From contig JAMOMT010000043.1 in assembly GCA_027066965.1 (NCBI GenBank), positions 1 through 15,132 on the forward strand: a stretch of 15,132 bases of DNA, in the 5' to 3' direction. Of the stretch, positions 6,497 through 13,215 are shown piece by piece. Position 1 is the stretch's first letter. Each line of letters opens with the position of its first letter. This DNA comes from Archaeoglobaceae archaeon (GTDB taxonomy: Archaea; Halobacteriota; Archaeoglobi; Archaeoglobales; Archaeoglobaceae). A model generated the notes under the pieces. That model ran no database searches, was not told where the DNA came from, and worked only from the letters and a program-made list of their open reading frames with translations. The translations under genes were made by a program, and so were the position numbers.

Positions 6497-7663
6497 ATGC
6501 GTACGGTCAAGGATCTTCTGGTCGAGATAAAGGACACGTCCGAAGTTATCGTTGACCTTGCCTATTCTGCAATCCTTTTCGACATCGAGGACATAGCTGA
6601 AGAAGTTCTCGAGCTTGAAAACAAGATTAACGACCTGCTCAAGCAGATAAGGATAGTTTCAATCCTTGCAGCAAGGAGCGTTGACGAAGCTGAGTCGGTC
6701 TCCACGATCCTCCAGATAGCAAACGCGAGCCAGAAGATGTGCCAAGCAGCAGGAGACATAGCGGAACTCGTTTTAAGGGGAATGAAGCTTTCGGCTGAGA
6801 TGGTTAGGATAGCCCTAATAAAGAGCGAAGAGACGGTCGTCAAGGCGAGGGTCAGCGAAGAATCGGAGATAGCTGGCAAGACTCTTGCGGAGGTAAGACT
6901 CCACACCGTTACTGGAATGAAGGTCATAGCGATAAAAAGGGGTTACGAGTGGATATTCGACCCTGAGAAGGATACGAAGATTCTCAAGGGAGACGTGCTA
7001 TTTGCGAAGGGGGATGTTTCCGGAGTACTAAAGTTCTTTAAGCTCGTTACGGGAAGGGAGAAGAAAGTGGAGGACTTTGAACCCGAGCTCGAGGAGAACC
7101 TCGAGAAGGCTGTCGAACTTCTAGTGGAGATGAAGAACCTCTCCGAGCTTGCAGTTGATCTGAGCTATCTATCTCTGCTTTACAGGAACGAAGAAATAGC
7201 TCAAGAGGTCAGCTACATCGAGGAAAAAGTTGACAATATGAAGTATGAGGTTCAGCTCCTCGTGCTCAGAAGCTTGAGGGATAGGCCGGACGAGGAGCTT
7301 AAAACACTTCTTGCAGTTTTGGAGTTAGCACACGCGAGCGAGTACATAGCTGATTCTGCGAAGGAGATAGCCCAAATAATAGTCGAGGGGATGGAGATTC
7401 ACCCAATATTCCTCGAGGCGATGAGAGAAGCAGACGAAATCATAACCATGATTGAGGTAGCCAAGAAGTCAAGTCTTGACGGGAAAACTCTTGGGGAGGC
7501 GAGGGTGGAGACGAACACGGGCATGCACGTCATAGCGGTTAAGAGAGGGAACAAGTGGATAACTAATCCGACTGCCAACACAAGAATAATGGCGGGAGAC
7601 ATGCTCGTTGTGAAGGGCACGAGAGAGGGGGAGAAAATACTCAGGGGACTCTGTTCAAAGTGA
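6497..7663 (+). CDS. soluble protein with two PhoU-RCK_C (TrkA-C) units
   Basis: A 388-residue protein built from an internal duplication offset by about 202 residues. Each half has a PhoU-like helical bundle (about 1-108 and 202-311) and an RCK_C/TrkA-C ligand-binding domain (about 112-185 and 312-385). The repeat is plain in the RCK_C part: GKTLAEVRLHTVTGMKVIAIK (from 127) against GKTLGEARVETNTGMHVIAVK (from 329). There is no membrane segment, no pore and no nucleotide-binding RCK_N domain, so it is not itself a channel. RCK_C domains regulate K+ and other ion channels and in several lineages bind c-di-AMP; PhoU bundles control transporters or kinases. A regulatory role in ion transport is therefore the likely job, with ligand and partner unknown. 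No transporter gene is beside it here. The promoter is leaderless, and the gene is convergent with nadK. Confidence 0.9.
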   Translation: MRTVKDLLVEIKDTSEVIVDLAYSAILFDIEDIAEEVLELENKINDLLKQIRIVSILAARSVDEAESVSTILQIANASQKMCQAAGDIAELVLRGMKLSAEMVRIALIKSEETVVKARVSEESEIAGKTLAEVRLHTVTGMKVIAIKRGYEWIFDPEKDTKILKGDVLFAKGDVSGVLKFFKLVTGREKKVEDFEPELEENLEKAVELLVEMKNLSELAVDLSYLSLLYRNEEIAQEVSYIEEKVDNMKYEVQLLVLRSLRDRPDEELKTLLAVLELAHASEYIADSAKEIAQIIVEGMEIHPIFLEAMREADEIITMIEVAKKSSLDGKTLGEARVETNTGMHVIAVKRGNKWITNPTANTRIMAGDMLVVKGTREGEKILRGLCSK

Positions 7664-7731
7664 TTTCTTGATGTACTAAGCTGTTTTACTGATTTCAAGG
7701 TTTGATTTGCTAATTGCCTAGTATTTGGTTA

Positions 7732-7807
7732 CAACAGCCAACAGCAACCAGCTAACAGCAGCTAACAGTTATAATTGTAGTCAACCTAAACTGTAGTTAA
7801 CCGAAAC
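7732..7807. repeat. run of three adjacent short tandem duplications
   Basis: Within the 148-base gap between two convergent genes lie CAACAGC twice (7732-7738, 7739-7745), CAGCTAACAG twice, perfectly (7749-7758, 7759-7768), and a 16-base unit TGTAGTCAACCTAAAC/TGTAGTTAACCGAAAC (7776-7791, 7792-7807) that matches at 14 of 16 positions. It lies at the 3' ends of both genes. The rest of the gap (7664-7731) is T-rich and may terminate the forward gene. Confidence 0.8.
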
Positions 7808-7811
7808 CAGG

Positions 7812-8573
7812 CTAAAGAGAAAGGCTCCTCAACATCCTGACTATCTTTCCTATCCTGTTCTCAACCCTGAAGAACCTTGCCGGGTACTTCGACTTCTTGA
7901 AGGAAAGAGTTGTCCCCGGCTCCACCTGAATCGTCGTGTGGCCGTCAGCTATAGCTAAGCACTGCCTGCTTATCACTTCCACCTCAACTCTCCTGTGCCT
8001 GCCAACGACCCAGGGCTTCCAGCCAAGCTTGAAAGGTGCGACTGGGACTATTAGCAGACACTCCATCCTTGGGTCTATTATAGGTCCTCCTGTGGAGAGC
8101 GCGTAGGCTGTCGAGCCGATTGGTGTGGAGATTAGCAATCCATCGCTCCTGAGCCTTTCTATCTCGACCCCGTCAACGGATATCGAGAACTCGACGAGTC
8201 TCGCAGGCATCGCCGTCAAAAGGGCTATTTCGTTGAGGGCTATAAGCTCTCTGCACTCCACTCTCATAAACTCCTCGACGCTCATCTCGCTCAGGGCAAC
8301 GCTGAGCTTTTCCCTAAAGTTGTTTGGAGTTGCGTGAGTCAGCAAGCCGACTTTACCTGTGTTTATCCCGAATATGGGTGGGCATTCCCTCAGCCTCTGG
8401 AGAGTTCTGAGTATCGTGCCGTCCCCTCCGACCGTGACTATAAAGTCGTACCCTTCGCAATCTTTGCACGCATCTACTATCATATCTGCAGAATAACCAG
8501 AGCTCTCGAGGAAGTCTATAACCTCCCCCGCAACACTCTCCGAACCGGGCTTGCAGACGACGATACCCTTCAT
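7812..8573 (-). CDS. nadK: NAD kinase
   Basis: Phosphorylates NAD+ (in archaea with ATP or polyphosphate) to NADP+, the only route to NADP, in the cytoplasm. The 253-residue length matches the compact archaeal enzymes such as A. fulgidus AF2373, whose structure is known. The GGDGT motif (49-53) provides the catalytic Asp51; NE follows at 114-115; and LRSDGLLISTPIGSTAYALS (141-160) with TGGPI is the conserved substrate loop. The C-terminal beta domain includes VVGRHRRVEVEV and IADGHTTIQV. ATG 8571-8573 has GAGGAG immediately upstream. It lies 42 bases behind the phosphatase gene on the same strand, so it is the last gene of a probable aroE-phosphatase-nadK operon. Confidence 0.96.
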   Translation of the reverse strand: MKGIVVCKPGSESVAGEVIDFLESSGYSADMIVDACKDCEGYDFIVTVGGDGTILRTLQRLRECPPIFGINTGKVGLLTHATPNNFREKLSVALSEMSVEEFMRVECRELIALNEIALLTAMPARLVEFSISVDGVEIERLRSDGLLISTPIGSTAYALSTGGPIIDPRMECLLIVPVAPFKLGWKPWVVGRHRRVEVEVISRQCLAIADGHTTIQVEPGTTLSFKKSKYPARFFRVENRIGKIVRMLRSLSL

Positions 8574-8615
8574 TTTTTCTCCTCTTGATTTTATTTTTGT
8601 CCTATTCTGTTAACG

Positions 8616-9419
8616 TTAGCTTTTCAGAACGTCGAGTAAAGCTCTATGCAACTTGTCGTTTGCAACTACTAGTCTGAACCTCTCCTCCATCGTGAACGAT
8701 TTCTCCTCGACGCTCTTTCCTTCTGGAGTTGTAACGACAGCTCCAGCTTTTTCTGCTACGTAAAGCCCTGCTGTAACGTCGTAAACTCTTAGCATGCCAT
8801 TTCCTTTTCCCGGCCTTATGTCTATGAAGCAGTCCACGCTTCCGTCTGCAACAAAGCATATCTCGAGCGAAGCAGCTCCAAAAATTCTGACCCTCTTGAA
8901 TCCATAGTTTCTCTCGGGATAGTACATTATGGCGTTCGTTTCCTTGACGCTTTTAGTCCTTGAGACCTCTATTATTTCTCCGTTCTTGTAGGCCGTACTG
9001 TCTGCATAGTACTCGTCTCCTGTTGCGAGGTTGCACACGTATCCAAAAAAAGCGTCTTTGTACTTCGCCTGCTTACCTCTCCTTTCAGCGAAACACATGG
9101 AAACTGAGTATATCGGAATACCTCTTGCGGCGTTAAACGTTCCGTCAACGGGGTCGAGAGCAACAACTATGTTCCCTCTTCCAACAACTCCCGACTCCTC
9201 AGTCACAACACTCACATCATACCCTTTCAAAACCTCCAACGCTGCATCCTCAGCTACCCTGTCAACTTTCTTTGTTGGGGTACCGTCCTTTCCCATTCCG
9301 ACGTTCTCTCCTGCCTCTCTCCTTCCGACGATTCCTGAAACTGCTTCTCTGACGGCCTTTGAAACTTCTCTCGAAATTCTGAGAGCCTCCAAAGCTGACA
9401 TCTCTGACGCGCCTGTCAT
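8616..9419 (-). CDS. archaeal inositol monophosphatase / fructose-1,6-bisphosphatase
   Basis: A Mg2+-dependent, lithium-sensitive-type phosphatase. The archaeal members hydrolyse both inositol-1-phosphate and fructose-1,6-bisphosphate, serving inositol (and compatible solute di-myo-inositol phosphate) synthesis and gluconeogenesis. The sequence follows A. fulgidus AF2372 closely: VGMGKDGTPTKKVDRVAEDA, TEESG (Glu74-Glu75), ALDPVDGTFNA (Asp89, Asp92), NLATGDEYYAD and VYDVTAG (Asp214, standing in for the usual WDxAAG). Numbering is from ATG 9417-9419, chosen because GGTGGTG lies 6 bases upstream; the frame also allows ATG 9443, and homology to AF2372 begins only near ATG 9401. Compared with AF2372 there are short insertions, e.g. 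KGN before MLRVYD. It lies between aroE and nadK; because of MJ0917, a fusion of such a phosphatase to NAD kinase, NADP phosphatase activity is also possible. Confidence 0.93.
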   Translation of the reverse strand: MTGASEMSALEALRISREVSKAVREAVSGIVGRREAGENVGMGKDGTPTKKVDRVAEDAALEVLKGYDVSVVTEESGVVGRGNIVVALDPVDGTFNAARGIPIYSVSMCFAERRGKQAKYKDAFFGYVCNLATGDEYYADSTAYKNGEIIEVSRTKSVKETNAIMYYPERNYGFKRVRIFGAASLEICFVADGSVDCFIDIRPGKGNGMLRVYDVTAGLYVAEKAGAVVTTPEGKSVEEKSFTMEERFRLVVANDKLHRALLDVLKS

Positions 9420-9464
9420 TGCTAACACCACCCTTCTTCTCATTCTCTCTTTATTCCCGAATCA

Positions 9465-10277
9465 TTAACTCAGAGCCTCGAGAGCAGCCTTTTTCATCAC
9501 ATCCACTGGAGGCGTAACTCCGGTCCATATCTCGAAAGCCTTCGCTCCCTGATAGACGAGCATGTCTATTCCGTAAACGACCTTGCATCCTCTCATCTTA
9601 GCGAGCTTTATCAATGCTGTTTCCATTGGATTGTAAACTGTGTCGAAAACGACTATTCCCTCCTTTATCAGCTTTCCGTCTATCGGCAGTTTTCCGGGCA
9701 TGTAACCGTTCATACCCACGGGAGTCGCGTTTATCAGTACATCGAACTTCAGCCTTTCGAGCTCACTCATTGGAACGAACACGCACTCTCCGTACTTCCT
9801 GACATCCTGAGCCAGCTTCAGCCCCCTCTGCTCCGTCCTGTTGGTTATTACCACAACAGCTCCATGCTCTACTAGTGCAAACGCTATAGCTCTCGCAGCA
9901 CCCCCTGCTCCAACTATGAGAAAAGTTTTGCCTGCAACTCCAACTCCTGCCTTTTCGAGGGCTTTCAAGGCCCCGTACGCGTCCGTGTTGTATGCTTCGA
10001 TTTCCTCCCCTATTTTGAGCGTGTTTACTGCCCCTATCTTTGAAGCAAGCTCGTCTGGCTTCGAGAACTTCATTACCTCCTCTTTGTGAGGTATAGTCAC
10101 GTTTAACCCCTTTATTCCGAGAGCTCTCGCCCCCTCTATGGCTGTCTTCAAATCTTCAGGTTTAACCTCAAAGGACGCGTAAACAGCACTCATTCCGAGT
10201 GCCCTAAAAGCGGCGTTGTGCATTGCAGGTGAGACTGAGTGCTTTACCGGATAACCGATCACGCCATAACAGTCCAT
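9465..10277 (-). CDS. aroE: shikimate dehydrogenase
   Basis: Reduces 3-dehydroshikimate to shikimate with NADPH, the fourth step of the shikimate pathway to aromatic amino acids. The 270-residue protein has the full set of motifs: SVSPAMHN (14-21) for shikimate binding, NVTIPHKE with catalytic Lys65, IGAVNTL (Asn85), YNTDAYG with catalytic Asp99, the glycine-rich loop GAGGAARA (123-130), NRTEQRG for the NADP phosphate, NATPVGM, and the closing YGIDMLVYQGAKAFEIWTG. A preceding TATA box is spaced for a leaderless transcript from ATG 10275-10277. It is the first gene of the aroE-phosphatase-nadK set; gaps are 45 and 42 bases. No other shikimate gene lies in the window. Confidence 0.97.
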   Translation of the reverse strand: MDCYGVIGYPVKHSVSPAMHNAAFRALGMSAVYASFEVKPEDLKTAIEGARALGIKGLNVTIPHKEEVMKFSKPDELASKIGAVNTLKIGEEIEAYNTDAYGALKALEKAGVGVAGKTFLIVGAGGAARAIAFALVEHGAVVVITNRTEQRGLKLAQDVRKYGECVFVPMSELERLKFDVLINATPVGMNGYMPGKLPIDGKLIKEGIVVFDTVYNPMETALIKLAKMRGCKVVYGIDMLVYQGAKAFEIWTGVTPPVDVMKKAALEALS

Positions 10278-10296
10278 ACTGATTTTACGCTGGAAA

Positions 10297-10323
10297 GTAT
10301 TTAAGGTTTGGTCGTTTTGGTCG
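10297..10323 (-). promoter_or_regulatory. aroE promoter with upstream direct repeats
   Basis: On the minus strand CTTAAATAC (10297-10305) is a TATA box centred 24 bases before the aroE ATG, so the transcript should be leaderless. Directly upstream, CGACCAAA occurs twice with a 9-base period (10316-10323 and 10307-10314), overlapping the BRE position. The pair could bind a regulator. Confidence 0.55.
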
Positions 10324-10336
10324 CTTTATACAGGGT

Positions 10337-10371
10337 GAAGCTGAAAGCTGAAAGTTAAAGTTGGAAATTGA
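10337..10371. repeat. degenerate heptamer repeat between MFS and aroE genes
   Basis: Five consecutive 7-base units, GAAGCTG AAAGCTG AAAGTTA AAGTTGG AAATTGA, decay from left to right. On the strand of the MFS gene the stretch is pyrimidine-rich and lies 6 bases past its stop codon, so it may contribute to termination. Confidence 0.5.
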
Positions 10372-10376
10372 ACGAA

Positions 10377-11918
10377 TTAACCACTCACGGCAACTTTCCT
10401 CCTAGCTCTATCCCTTCTCCTGGCTTTTCTACCTATTTTTCTCAGGTGCTCCTCTCCTCTGACGAAGAAGGCTGTTATTACTAGGCTTATCGAAACGAGG
10501 GGTATTGCTGTACTGAAGACAGCGTGCAGACTCTTTACGAACGCGTCAACGATCTCGAGAAGAGGGAGAACGTTTCCCCTCTTCGCGAGCAGACCCATCA
10601 TCTTGATCATCTGGGGGCTCGGAATCATGTTCCCGAAGTTTGTTATTAGCTCATTCATCTTGCTTGTGAATACTGCTCCTCCGAAGCTTATTCCTATGCT
10701 CCTCGCGAGGGAGTTGGACGTCTGGAAAGTTCCGCTCGCCATTCCCGCCTTCTCTGGGGGAACTGCACTCATCATGACGTTCATAGCTGCCGGCATCATC
10801 ATGCCAACGCCAGCCCCAAGCATTGCGAATGGCAGAGCGAGGCTCCAGAAGTCGTCGTTTACGCCTATATCAGTTAGCATCATGAGTCCAAGGGAGAAGA
10901 CGATTGGAGCTAGGCACATTGTTACCTGTGGATTTATTCTATCGCTCAGCTTTCCCGAAATTGGAGACACCGCGAAGTTGGCGAAGGACATCGGCAGCAT
11001 CCAGATTCCGGCAGTTTCTGCAGAGAGGCAAAGCACACCCTGCAGGTAGTACGGGATTAGGAATATCGCAGCGGCGAATATCATTGTCAGGAATGAGAGG
11101 GCAAGCATTGGAGCTGTGAAATTCCTTATCTTGAACAGGCTTACATCCAAGATTGGGTATTCACAGCTTGCCTCCCTCGCCACGAACGCAGCTAACCAGG
11201 CGAGTGATATTATGAAACTCCAAATAGTCTTTCTGTCCCACCATCCCCAGTCCTGTCCCTTTATGACTGCTAAGGTGAAGAAACCTAGGCCTATGGCAAG
11301 GAGAATTACTCCCACAAAGTCTATGGGCTCTTTAGACACGCCTCCGAGCGGAGGGAAGAACACGAAGCCCAGCAGAACACCAACCAGACCTATTGGCACG
11401 TTTATGTAGAATACCCAGTGCCAGCTCAGGTTTGTCGTCAACCAGCCTCCAATGACCGGCCCCAAGGCGAAGGATGTTGCAATTAGTATTGACTGGACAC
11501 CCATTGCCGCCCCCCTCTGCCCCGGAGGAAACAGCTCTGTGATTAAAGCAAGGCTGTTCCCCATTATAACGGATCCACCCACTGCCTGAATAACTCTGAA
11601 GAGAATGAAGACGCCTATGTCCCACGATTTAGCCGAAAGGTAGCTCCCTATCAGGAATATTGCCATTCCAGCCGTATATAGCAGGTCTCTCCTCGTAGCA
11701 TCTCCTATTTTCCCGAAAACTATCAGCAAAACGACGAGGGTTATCAGGTAGGCGTTCAGCAACCACTGAACATCAGATGCAGTGGCCTGAAAGTCCTGGG
11801 TTATTTTTGGCAGAGCGACCATCAGTATGCTCGTGTCCATGACGACCATGAACATGCCTATGACGACTGGTATGAGTGCGAGCCAGGGGTTCGTGTTCTT
11901 CATTCTCTTACCGAACAT
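10377..11918 (-). CDS. MFS transporter, DHA2 (EmrB/QacA-type) drug efflux family
   Basis: A proton-driven efflux pump of the 14-transmembrane DHA2 family, 513 residues, in the cytoplasmic membrane. Family motifs are VVMDTSILMVALPKI in TM1 (Asp28), motif A GKIGDATRRDLLY (69-81) in the TM2-TM3 loop, the TM4 stretch LFRVIQAVGGSVIMGNS, and the antiporter motif C ALGPVIGGWL (151-160). Hydrophobic segments continue through the protein, and the C-terminus is strongly basic (RKARRRDRARRK). ATG 11916-11918 was chosen because AAGGAG (11929-11934) precedes it at good spacing; a GTG at 11951 is the alternative. Substrate is unknown: antibiotics, dyes or a metabolite. It stands alone with its own promoter and operator, so expression is probably inducible. 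Its regulator is not in the window. Confidence 0.93.
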   Translation of the reverse strand: MFGKRMKNTNPWLALIPVVIGMFMVVMDTSILMVALPKITQDFQATASDVQWLLNAYLITLVVLLIVFGKIGDATRRDLLYTAGMAIFLIGSYLSAKSWDIGVFILFRVIQAVGGSVIMGNSLALITELFPPGQRGAAMGVQSILIATSFALGPVIGGWLTTNLSWHWVFYINVPIGLVGVLLGFVFFPPLGGVSKEPIDFVGVILLAIGLGFFTLAVIKGQDWGWWDRKTIWSFIISLAWLAAFVAREASCEYPILDVSLFKIRNFTAPMLALSFLTMIFAAAIFLIPYYLQGVLCLSAETAGIWMLPMSFANFAVSPISGKLSDRINPQVTMCLAPIVFSLGLMMLTDIGVNDDFWSLALPFAMLGAGVGMMMPAAMNVMMSAVPPEKAGMASGTFQTSNSLARSIGISFGGAVFTSKMNELITNFGNMIPSPQMIKMMGLLAKRGNVLPLLEIVDAFVKSLHAVFSTAIPLVSISLVITAFFVRGEEHLRKIGRKARRRDRARRKVAVSG

Positions 11919-11995
11919 GTTCGACAACTCCTTTAAATCTTTAAAATGCACACCTCATTTTGTAAACTATTCTATCTATTTTCTTCGTTTAACAG

Positions 11996-12007
11996 TATTT
12001 AAATATA
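11996..12007 (-). promoter_or_regulatory. TATA box of the MFS pump gene
   Basis: On the minus strand TATATTTAAATA lies about 83 bases before the chosen ATG. Transcription should begin near 11976, giving a leader of nearly 60 bases that contains the ribosome binding site. The palindromic operator touches its upstream edge. Confidence 0.65.
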
Positions 12008-12033
12008 TCGGTTACCGAACATTCGGTAATCGA
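12008..12033. promoter_or_regulatory. palindromic operator upstream of MFS pump
   Basis: TTACCGAA-CA-TTCGGTAA (12012-12029) is a perfect inverted repeat with a 2-base centre; it extends to 12 bases per arm with one mismatch (12008-12033). The form ACCGAAnnTTCGGT is typical of TetR-family operators. It covers the BRE next to the MFS TATA box, so a bound protein would block TFB and TBP. Operator function is inferred from form and place. Confidence 0.7.
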
Positions 12034-12065
12034 ATAATTTAAGAAAAATTAAATAACAAGACTGG

Positions 12066-13127
12066 TCAAGCGTAAAGCCTCGAGCAGACAAAGGCTGTGA
12101 AGGGTATCGTTAGGGTTAGAGCTATGCTTCCACACATCGCAAGCAGAACCTCGCATGCTATGAAATTGTAGTCCATTATAACCCCTACAGGACTTCTCTT
12201 TGCCATAAAGAACAGGACAGCTGCGGCCATAGTCCCCGCGTAAACGAGGACGAGTGTACTTGCCATCGTCCCGATTATATCCCTGCCTATGTTCATTCCG
12301 CTTCTGAAGAGGGCCTCTCTGTCAACTCTGGCGTTTTTGCTGAGCTCATAGAGACCTGAGGCAATGTCTATCGAAACGTCCATTATGGCTCCAAGAGAGG
12401 CAAGAACTATAACTCCGCAGAAAAGCTTCGATAGATCGACGAAGTGACCGGAGAAAAACAGCATCTGTGCAAACTCCGAGAATCCACCAGGATTCAGGTT
12501 CATCGCGACAATTCCTGCGTATCCGAGAACGGCTGCCGTAACCACGCCGAGGAGGCTGCTTAACGTTGCAGCGAGGGCCTTTTCATTTACGCCAGCCACG
12601 CTGAACATCGTCAGGAAAGTAATGGCAATTGCTGTTAGAATTGATGAAATGAGTGGATCAGCACCTCTGAGGATTGCTGGGTAGAGAATAAAGAAGAGTA
12701 AAATTGTCGTATAGGTTAGAGATAGGACTGTCCTCACTCCCAGTTTGCCTCCCACCGCAACAACTGCGAGCAGGAAGAGAACAATGTAGGCGGTTTCTAT
12801 GAGCACTTTTGTTGAAGCCGTATACAGAATGTTATTTTTGGACATGAGGGGGATTACCGGTTCTTTGCAGTAGAAGTACTCGTCGAGCATCCAGTTTCCC
12901 CTGAGCACATTATCGAATTCGTAAATTTTGCTACCGACTTTAACCCAGACTCTCTGACATCCAATTTTTATTGGAGCATTGTAGTCTATATCGTCAGACG
13001 TTTTCACAATTCTTCCTATAGTGAGTTTGTATTGCGGGGGTTTGTAAGGAGAAGTCTGATAGGTGAGGAATGCAAGAACCAAAAGAGAAGACAGCACGAC
13101 GGCATGGATGAGGACTTCCTTTTTCAT
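12066..13127 (-). CDS. YibE/F family membrane protein
   Basis: A 353-residue integral membrane protein of the YibE/F family, whose biochemical role is not established. Residues 7-22 form a first membrane segment, followed by a hydrophilic domain of about 80 residues (25-105) that probably lies outside the cell. About seven further hydrophobic segments follow (about 107-126, 131-154, 158-177, 184-208, 236-252, 284-308, 323-348). The family core is SLGAIMDVSIDIASGLYEL (244-262) and GMNIGRDIIGTMASTLVL (277-294), with conserved Asp250 and Asp254 in the membrane. ATG 13125-13127 is preceded by GGGGAG at suitable spacing. The alkaline phosphatase gene lies 88 AT-rich bases upstream on the same strand. 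That gap contains several TATA-like stretches, so the gene may have its own promoter or be read from the phosphatase. Confidence 0.87.
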   Translation of the reverse strand: MKKEVLIHAVVLSSLLVLAFLTYQTSPYKPPQYKLTIGRIVKTSDDIDYNAPIKIGCQRVWVKVGSKIYEFDNVLRGNWMLDEYFYCKEPVIPLMSKNNILYTASTKVLIETAYIVLFLLAVVAVGGKLGVRTVLSLTYTTILLFFILYPAILRGADPLISSILTAIAITFLTMFSVAGVNEKALAATLSSLLGVVTAAVLGYAGIVAMNLNPGGFSEFAQMLFFSGHFVDLSKLFCGVIVLASLGAIMDVSIDIASGLYELSKNARVDREALFRSGMNIGRDIIGTMASTLVLVYAGTMAAAVLFFMAKRSPVGVIMDYNFIACEVLLAMCGSIALTLTIPFTAFVCSRLYA

Positions 13128-13215
13128 AATTATCTCCCCTAATATTTTTTTCTTCGATTTTAAATTAATTTCGAATTATAATATTGATAAATAAAAAATT
13201 AAACTACGTTATAAA

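Noticed and set aside
7732..7807. CRISPR array
   Set aside because: Units are 7-16 bases, directly adjacent, without spacers, and of three different types.
8125..8588. Plus-strand open frames within the NAD kinase gene
   Set aside because: They are antisense to the intact nadK with its GGDGT motif and have no recognisable product.
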